From the NCBI GenBank assembly GCA_023395615.1, contig JAEWYP010000086.1, positions 1 through 18,241 on the forward strand: a stretch of 18,241 nt of DNA. Reading direction: 5' to 3'. The position numbers and the translations under genes were made by a program. Source of the stretch: Bacillota bacterium (GTDB lineage Bacteria; Bacillota; Clostridia; Christensenellales; Aristaeellaceae). How positions within the stretch are numbered: position 1 is the stretch's first letter; each line of letters begins with the position of its first letter. The notes beneath the pieces were generated by a model. The model did not search any database, had not been told where the DNA came from, and saw only the letters and a program-made list of their open reading frames with translations. Shown piece by piece: positions 13,635 to 18,241 of the stretch.

Positions 13635-15545
13635 ATGACGGAAGCGCTGCAGCACAAAATCCGAACCCTGCCGGACAGCCCCGGCTGTTACCTGATGAAA
13701 AGTCAGGGGCAGATTATCTACGTCGGCAAGGCGAAAAACCTGAAAAATCGTGTACGCCAATATTTCCACGCATTTGAAAACCATACGCCCAAGGTACAGG
13801 CTATGGTTTCCCGTGTGGATGATTTCGACATCATCCTGTGCCGCACCAATTTTGAAGCGCTCACGCTGGAATGCAACCTGATTAAGCTGCACCGGCCGTT
13901 TTACAATATTCTTCTGAAAGACGACAAGCAATACCCCTACCTGCGGTATAATCCGAACGAGGCTTTTCCCCGCCTTACGGTTGCGCGTACCCTGGACCCC
14001 CACGACGGTTACAAGTACCTCGGCCCCTACATCGGCGCTACCGCCGTTCGCCAGGTGCTGAACGAACTGAGCCGGTATTTCCCCCTCCGCCGCTGCGCGC
14101 TGAAACTGCCGCTGGGGAAACCATATCGTCCCTGTGTCTATCATTCTACCGGACAATGCAAAGCCCCCTGCGCGGGTTATATCAGCGAGGCGGATTATAA
14201 AGATATTCTTCGTCGGGCCGTTGATTTCTTAAACGGCGACGCACGGGAAATTCTACGCGAGCTGAACGAACGTATGGCCGAAGCCGCCGCAAAAATGGAA
14301 TACGAGCAGGCAGCGGTCTACCGGGATAAAATCGCCGACGTGCAGGTAATTACCGAACGGCAACTTGCCATCCAGACCCGCGATGTGGAACAGGATGTGG
14401 TGGCTGTGGCTTCTGATGCGAGCGACGCCATCGTGCAACTTTTACATATTCGCGGCGGACGGATCGAGGGCGGGCAGGCCTATGTGCTGGAAGGTGGGGG
14501 CGGCGACGAACCGGGCGATATTCTGGAAGGTTTTATTACCCAGCATTACGAGGATGCCCAAGCCATCCCCCGGGAGCTTCTGGCTGAAACGCTGGGAGAA
14601 AACCGGGAGGAACTGGAACTGTGGCTACGCGAACGGCGCGGCGGCGCGGTCAGCCTGCTTACGCCCATGCGCGGAGCCAAAGCCGCGCTGGTAGGCATCT
14701 GCCGCAAAAACGCCGCCGACGCGCTGCTGAAACGCCAGCAAAGCGAGCAGAGCAAAAACGCGCAGACCGTGCTGGCCATGCAGGAGCTGCAAAAGGCGCT
14801 GGATCTGCCAACGCTTCCGGAACGTATTGAGGGGTATGATATTTCCAACACACAGGGGGTGCTATCCGTCGCGTCGATGGTCGTTTTCCACGGCGGGATG
14901 CCCGCGAAAAAGCAGTATCGCCATTTCCGCATCAAAACCGTCGAAGGGGCTAACGACTTTGCCTCCATGGCAGAAGTAATCGGCAGACGCTTTACCCACG
15001 GGCTGGAGGAAAAAAAAGAGCGCGAAGCTTCCGGGCTTGATCCGCGCGACGGCCGTTTCAGCCGATTCCCGGATGTGATCCTCATTGACGGCGGCCCCCA
15101 GCAGCTTGCCTTCGCCCACCGCGCAATGCTCGACGCAGGGGGGAACGTACCCATGTTCGGTCTGGCCAAGCGGTTTGAGGAAATTTACCTGCCGGGTCAG
15201 GAAACCCCGATTGTGCTGGATAAACGCAGCAACGCCCTGCACCTGGTGCAGCGTGTACGCGACGAAGCCCACCGCTTTGGCATTACCCATCACCGGATGC
15301 TGCGTGGCAAAGCGGGCATTGCCAGCGAACTGTCCGCCATCCCGGGTATCGGCGAAAAGCGGAAAGTTGCGCTGCTTCGAGCTTTCGGCAGCCTCCCCGC
15401 CATCCTTGCCGCCGATGTGGAGGCACTGAAAGCTGTCGAAGGAATGAACATCCAGGCCGCGCAGGCAGTCGCAGCCTATGCCGCATCCAAGGCCGCGCCG
15501 CCTGCCGAAGCCCACGGTTCCGCAAAGAAAGGGGAACCCGAATGA
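13635..15545 (+). CDS. uvrC: Excinuclease ABC subunit UvrC
   Basis: UvrC makes the two incisions around a DNA lesion in nucleotide-excision repair with UvrA and UvrB. The 636 residues carry all domains: a GIY-YIG nuclease (about 10-95, SPGCYLMKSQGQIIYVGKAKN), a four-Cys cluster (Cys154, 167, 175, 179) that matches the iron-sulfur site reported for E. coli UvrC, a UVR/UvrB-binding motif (about 205-238, MEYEQAAVYRDKIADVQ), an RNase H-like 5' nuclease with Asp402 (GYDISNTQG), Asp485 (LIDGGPQQL) and His546 (RDEAHRFGITHHR), and tandem helix-hairpin-helix DNA-binding motifs (about 560-618). The ATG at 13635 follows GGAAGGAAAGGA; in-frame sequence upstream is antisense to the VanW gene. The 3' end overlaps a methyltransferase gene in ATGA. 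Confidence 0.97.
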   Translation: MTEALQHKIRTLPDSPGCYLMKSQGQIIYVGKAKNLKNRVRQYFHAFENHTPKVQAMVSRVDDFDIILCRTNFEALTLECNLIKLHRPFYNILLKDDKQYPYLRYNPNEAFPRLTVARTLDPHDGYKYLGPYIGATAVRQVLNELSRYFPLRRCALKLPLGKPYRPCVYHSTGQCKAPCAGYISEADYKDILRRAVDFLNGDAREILRELNERMAEAAAKMEYEQAAVYRDKIADVQVITERQLAIQTRDVEQDVVAVASDASDAIVQLLHIRGGRIEGGQAYVLEGGGGDEPGDILEGFITQHYEDAQAIPRELLAETLGENREELELWLRERRGGAVSLLTPMRGAKAALVGICRKNAADALLKRQQSEQSKNAQTVLAMQELQKALDLPTLPERIEGYDISNTQGVLSVASMVVFHGGMPAKKQYRHFRIKTVEGANDFASMAEVIGRRFTHGLEEKKEREASGLDPRDGRFSRFPDVILIDGGPQQLAFAHRAMLDAGGNVPMFGLAKRFEEIYLPGQETPIVLDKRSNALHLVQRVRDEAHRFGITHHRMLRGKAGIASELSAIPGIGEKRKVALLRAFGSLPAILAADVEALKAVEGMNIQAAQAVAAYAASKAAPPAEAHGSAKKGEPE

Positions 15546-16303
15546 AATCCAATCCGCCGGACTGGTATCGCCACGCATGGTCGCTGGATGTTAAACAGCA
15601 GTCGTGGGTAGAACAGACTGAAAAACAGGTGGAATTTCTGGTGCGGCAACTGTCGCTTACCGGAAAGGAACGCATTCTCGATCTTGCCTGCGGTTTCGGC
15701 AGGCATGCGCTGGCAATGGCTCGGCGCGGTTTCCCGGTCGTCGGCGTTGACCTGACCCCGGCCTATGTGGAAGATGCGCAGACCGCAGCAAGCGCCGAGG
15801 GATTGAACGCTTCTTTTTTCTGTATGGACATCCGCGACGTGCGCTTTTCCGGCGAGTTTGACGTCGTGCTCAGTATGGCAGACGGCGCGGTCGGGTATCT
15901 GGAAACCGACGAAGAAAACGAGAAGATATTTGATGGAATCGCCCGTGCGCTGAAACCCGGCGGGCAACACTTTTTAGACGTATGCAACGGCGAGCACGCC
16001 GAGAAATTCTTCCCCAAAAAGTGGTGGGAGCCCGGTGAAACCTCGCTTTCGCTGGCGCAGTTCGAATGGCATCCACAGACACGGCGCATGCTCTTCGGCG
16101 GTTGGGAGTATCCCTACGGGCAACCGGCAGGGAAACCACGGATTGAAACCGGAGATCCGATCCGCCTGTATACCCCGGCAGAACTTGAAGCCCTTTATGC
16201 GGTGCGCGGGATGCGTATGGAAAAGACTTTCTCCACTTATGATGGTAAACCCGCAGACGATCGGGAGCTGCAACTGCTGGTGATTGCCCGCAAACAACCC
16301 TGA
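15542..16303 (+). CDS. Class I SAM-dependent methyltransferase
   Basis: This is a cytoplasmic methyltransferase of unknown substrate, 253 residues. Motif I is ILDLACGFGRHALAMARRG (45-63), motif II ends in the acidic residue of VVGVDLTP (66-73), and FDVVLSMADGAVGYLE and ALKPGGQHFLDVCNGEH follow in the expected order for Rossmann-fold methyltransferases (Methyltransf_25 type). The C-terminal third, with WEYPYGQPAGKPR and YTPAELEALY, resembles small-molecule methyltransferases of this group. Its ATG overlaps the uvrC stop in ATGA with GAAAGGGGAA just upstream, so it is probably translated with uvrC. That pairing does not prove a role in repair. Confidence 0.9.
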   Translation: MKSNPPDWYRHAWSLDVKQQSWVEQTEKQVEFLVRQLSLTGKERILDLACGFGRHALAMARRGFPVVGVDLTPAYVEDAQTAASAEGLNASFFCMDIRDVRFSGEFDVVLSMADGAVGYLETDEENEKIFDGIARALKPGGQHFLDVCNGEHAEKFFPKKWWEPGETSLSLAQFEWHPQTRRMLFGGWEYPYGQPAGKPRIETGDPIRLYTPAELEALYAVRGMRMEKTFSTYDGKPADDRELQLLVIARKQP

Positions 16304-16335
16304 TCGCGCGGTTGGTTGTCCTTACGCTATAGAAT

Positions 16336-16360
16336 CCCGCACAAACGGGTCGCTTTTTTT
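16336..16360 (+). terminator. Weak intrinsic terminator after the methyltransferase gene
   Basis: CCCG (16336-16339) and CGGG (16346-16349) form a short stem with a six-base loop, and after TCGC comes a run of seven T (16354-16360). The stem is short, so this is a modest candidate for ending the uvrC transcript. Confidence 0.45.
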
Positions 16361-16368
16361 CGGTTTCG

Positions 16369-16390
16369 TGTTATACTGATTTTGTATACT
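16369..16390 (+). promoter_or_regulatory. Probable radA promoter (extended -10)
   Basis: TGTTATACT (16369-16377) is an extended -10 element (TGn plus TATACT), and a second TATACT lies at 16385-16390. No good -35 is seen at the right distance for either, fitting an extended -10 promoter. The resulting leader would be about 110-120 bases before radA. Confidence 0.45.
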
Positions 16391-16436
16391 TTTTATCCGC
16401 ACTGATCTCCATCACAGGCTCCCGCTGGCCGCGTTG

Positions 16437-16490
16437 TCCGGCTTGCCGCCCGGGAAGATCGCTCGGCAGGCAGACGTCCGGGAAGCCGGA
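16437..16490 (+). promoter_or_regulatory. Stem-loop in the radA leader abutting the ribosome-binding site
   Basis: TCCGGCTT (16437-16444) pairs perfectly with AAGCCGGA (16483-16490), and inside it CCCGG (16449-16453) can pair with CCGGG (16478-16482). The last paired base touches the AAAGGA Shine-Dalgarno (16490-16495) of radA, so the fold could limit ribosome access. No known riboswitch is recognised. Confidence 0.5.
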
Positions 16491-16501
16491 AAGGAACCCT
16501 T

Positions 16502-17878
16502 TTGGCTAAAGACAAAACAATATTCGTTTGTTCTTCCTGTGGCTATGAAACCCCGCGCTGGCTGGGTTGCTGCCCGGATTGTGGCGAATGGAATACCTTT
16601 GAGGAGCAGCAACGTATCGCGCCTGCCGCCGCATCCGGCAAGACCGCCGAAAAAGCCGCCCGCTACCAGACTACGGGCGCTGAAGCCATGCTGCTGGCGC
16701 AGGTAAAAGAAACGCAGGAAACGCGCGCCTCTACCGGCAACGAGGAGCTGGATCGCGTGCTTGGCGGCGGGCTGGTGCAGGGTAGCGTAACGCTGCTGGG
16801 CGGCGATCCGGGCGTAGGGAAAAGCACCCTGTTGATGCAGGTGGCCGCGGAGTTAAGTAAAAACCGCCGGGTTCTTTATGTAAGCGGAGAAGAAAGCCTT
16901 CGCCAGCTCAAGTTGCGCGCCAACCGGCTGGCCGTACAGCAGGACCGTCTGCTGGTGCTGGCGGAAAACGGAGTGGAAAGTATTCTGGCCAAGTGCGAAG
17001 CTATCGGGCCGGACGTGCTGATTATTGACAGCATCCAGACCATGGTCAGCGACGACAGCGCCAGCGCGCCGGGTTCCGTGTCCCAGGTGCGGCAAAGTGC
17101 CGCGTCCATCATCCGATACGCGAAAACAAGCGAAACCTCCGTTTTTCTGGTCGGCCATGTCACCAAGGAAGGCAGTCTGGCAGGCCCAAGGGTTCTGGAA
17201 CACATGGTGGACACCGTACTCAGTTTTGAAGGAGATCGCCAGCACGAATATCGTCTGCTTCGGGCGGTGAAAAACCGATTCGGCAGTATTAACGAGCTGG
17301 GTGTGTTCGAAATGGTCAGGAACGGCGTCATGCCGGTGGCCAATCCCAGCGAGTCGCTGCTCAGCCAGCGCGCACGGGGTGCCAGCGGTAGCGTAGTGTT
17401 TTGTGCCATGCAGGGTAGCCGCCCGATTCTGTGTGATTTGCAGGCTTTGGCCTCGCACAGTTTTTACGCTATTCCCCGGCGCACGGTCGGCGGCGTGGAT
17501 TCCAGCCGCGTGGCGCTATTGTTGGCGGTCATGGAAAAACGCGCGGGGAAAAAGCTGTTTGATCAGGATGTGTACGTAAGCGTCGCAGGCGGGCTGGAAC
17601 TGGACGATCCCGCCGCCGACCTGGCGGTATGCCTGGCCGTGGCTTCCAGCCTGGAGAATTTCCAGCTTCCGCAATCGCTATGTGTGATGGGCGAAATTGG
17701 TCTTTGCGGCGAAGTACGCCCCATCGCGCAGGCGGAACGTCGTGTGGCGGAATGCGTTCGTCTCGGCTTTGCGGATATTCTGTTACCCAAACAAAACCTG
17801 AAGAGTCTCACCCATATCGACGGCGCGCGGCTGACCGGCGTTGACACGCTGATGCAGGCGCTGGCCGTAGCGCATTAG
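16502..17878 (+). CDS. radA: DNA repair protein RadA (Sms)
   Basis: RadA is a RecA-like ATPase and DnaB-type helicase that extends recombination intermediates during repair and transformation. The 458 residues match the family. An N-terminal zinc finger has CSSC (10-13) and CPDC (24-27); Walker A is GDPGVGKST (101-109), Walker B LIIDSIQT (173-180), and the RadA-specific KNRFG motif is at 257-261. The C-terminal Lon-protease-like domain (about 285-458) contains DVYVSVAGGLELDDPAADLA. The start is a TTG at 16502, supported by AAAGGA 6 bases upstream and by the exact onset of the zinc finger. It is followed 25 bases later by a YacL-like gene. Confidence 0.97.
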   Translation: MAKDKTIFVCSSCGYETPRWLGCCPDCGEWNTFEEQQRIAPAAASGKTAEKAARYQTTGAEAMLLAQVKETQETRASTGNEELDRVLGGGLVQGSVTLLGGDPGVGKSTLLMQVAAELSKNRRVLYVSGEESLRQLKLRANRLAVQQDRLLVLAENGVESILAKCEAIGPDVLIIDSIQTMVSDDSASAPGSVSQVRQSAASIIRYAKTSETSVFLVGHVTKEGSLAGPRVLEHMVDTVLSFEGDRQHEYRLLRAVKNRFGSINELGVFEMVRNGVMPVANPSESLLSQRARGASGSVVFCAMQGSRPILCDLQALASHSFYAIPRRTVGGVDSSRVALLLAVMEKRAGKKLFDQDVYVSVAGGLELDDPAADLAVCLAVASSLENFQLPQSLCVMGEIGLCGEVRPIAQAERRVAECVRLGFADILLPKQNLKSLTHIDGARLTGVDTLMQALAVAH

Positions 17879-17903
17879 TTCACAGTAAAGAAGGGATCCT
17901 CCG

Positions 17904-18241
17904 ATGGCTAAAAATAAAACGATCGAGCGGGTGCTCCGGCTGCTGATTACGCTGGTGGGCGTTGGCGTGGGCGCGTTGGTCGCCGCGCTGGTGCTGCCTG
18001 TGCTGCGCCGCACCTACCCATCCTTTTTTCTGGAACCGTACGGCGTGGCAACATTGTATTTTGTGCTATGTTTTCTGGGCGGACTTTTATTGTTTCTTCC
18101 TTCCCGCCGTATCCAGCAGCAGCTTTTGCAGTTAAGCGCAGCTGTGGAGCGGCGCTGGTCCAGCATGCCGACACAGCAGATTTTCCTGTCCGGCATCGGG
18201 CTGATCTCCGGACTGATTATCGCCGCGCTGATTAATCAGCT
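17904..18241 (+). CDS. N-terminal part of a YacL-like PIN/TRAM-domain membrane protein
   Basis: About 112 residues are present before the window ends. They contain three hydrophobic segments (about 10-33, 48-66 and 93-110) with a basic N-terminus (MAKNKTIERVLR). The third, IFLSGIGLISGLIIAALINQ, closely resembles the last membrane helix before the PIN nuclease domain in YacL-type proteins. In Bacillus subtilis the order is radA-disA-yacL, so the position supports the call; disA is absent here. The PIN and TRAM domains would lie beyond the right edge and are not seen. The ATG at 17904 has AGAAGGGAT about 9 bases upstream, 25 bases after radA, so the two are probably cotranscribed. Confidence 0.75.
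   Translation, partial: MAKNKTIERVLRLLITLVGVGVGALVAALVLPVLRRTYPSFFLEPYGVATLYFVLCFLGGLLLFLPSRRIQQQLLQLSAAVERRWSSMPTQQIFLSGIGLISGLIIAALINQ

Noticed and set aside
13401..14156. N-terminal extension of the VanW protein
   Set aside because: It lies antisense to the start of uvrC and crosses the TTGACG/TATAAT promoter; the signal peptide starts at 13400.

Overview
The window looks like a GC-rich member of the Clostridia/Firmicutes. The signs are a MalF/MalG-type sugar importer with no ATPase gene of its own, a secreted SH3-VanW envelope protein, radA followed by a YacL-like PIN/TRAM membrane protein, strong purine-rich Shine-Dalgarno sites and several GTG/TTG starts. The taxonomic call is inference; there is no rRNA or tRNA in the window. 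I see no CRISPR array, insertion sequence, phage gene or broken gene, and nearly all of the sequence is accounted for.

Region 1 (1-4264, minus strand) is a branched-chain amino acid operon, ilvB-ilvN-ilvC-ilvD, with ilvD running off the left edge. It makes acetohydroxy acids, reduces and isomerises them, and dehydrates them on the way to valine, isoleucine and leucine. The genes are tightly packed, with each Shine-Dalgarno buried in the end of the gene before. Upstream lies a complete transcription-attenuation leader: a promoter, a 41-codon leader peptide packed with Ile, Val and Leu codons, a hairpin over those codons, and a perfect 12-bp intrinsic terminator just before ilvB. This is the most interesting element here.

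Region 2 (4400-7289, minus strand) is a three-gene unit joined by two ATGA overlaps: two polytopic membrane proteins (the first resembling DUF5058) and a membrane-anchored M20 metallopeptidase of the PM20D1/carboxypeptidase S type. Its role is unknown; uptake or export of a peptide or N-acyl amino acid coupled to hydrolysis is a reasonable inference.

Region 3 (7355-11886) holds a LacI-family repressor facing a sugar ABC importer (binding protein plus two permeases). The shared intergenic region carries near-consensus promoters both ways and a perfect 12-bp palindromic operator just downstream of the importer promoter. A GC-rich hairpin and a separate terminator-like hairpin sit between the binding-protein gene and the permeases, probably to make the binding protein in excess.

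Region 4 (11967-13400, minus strand) is a secreted SH3/VanW protein. Region 5 (13635-16303, plus strand) is uvrC, translationally coupled to a SAM-dependent methyltransferase. Region 6 (16369 to the right edge) is radA, with a structured leader, followed by the N-terminal part of a YacL-like PIN/TRAM membrane protein.
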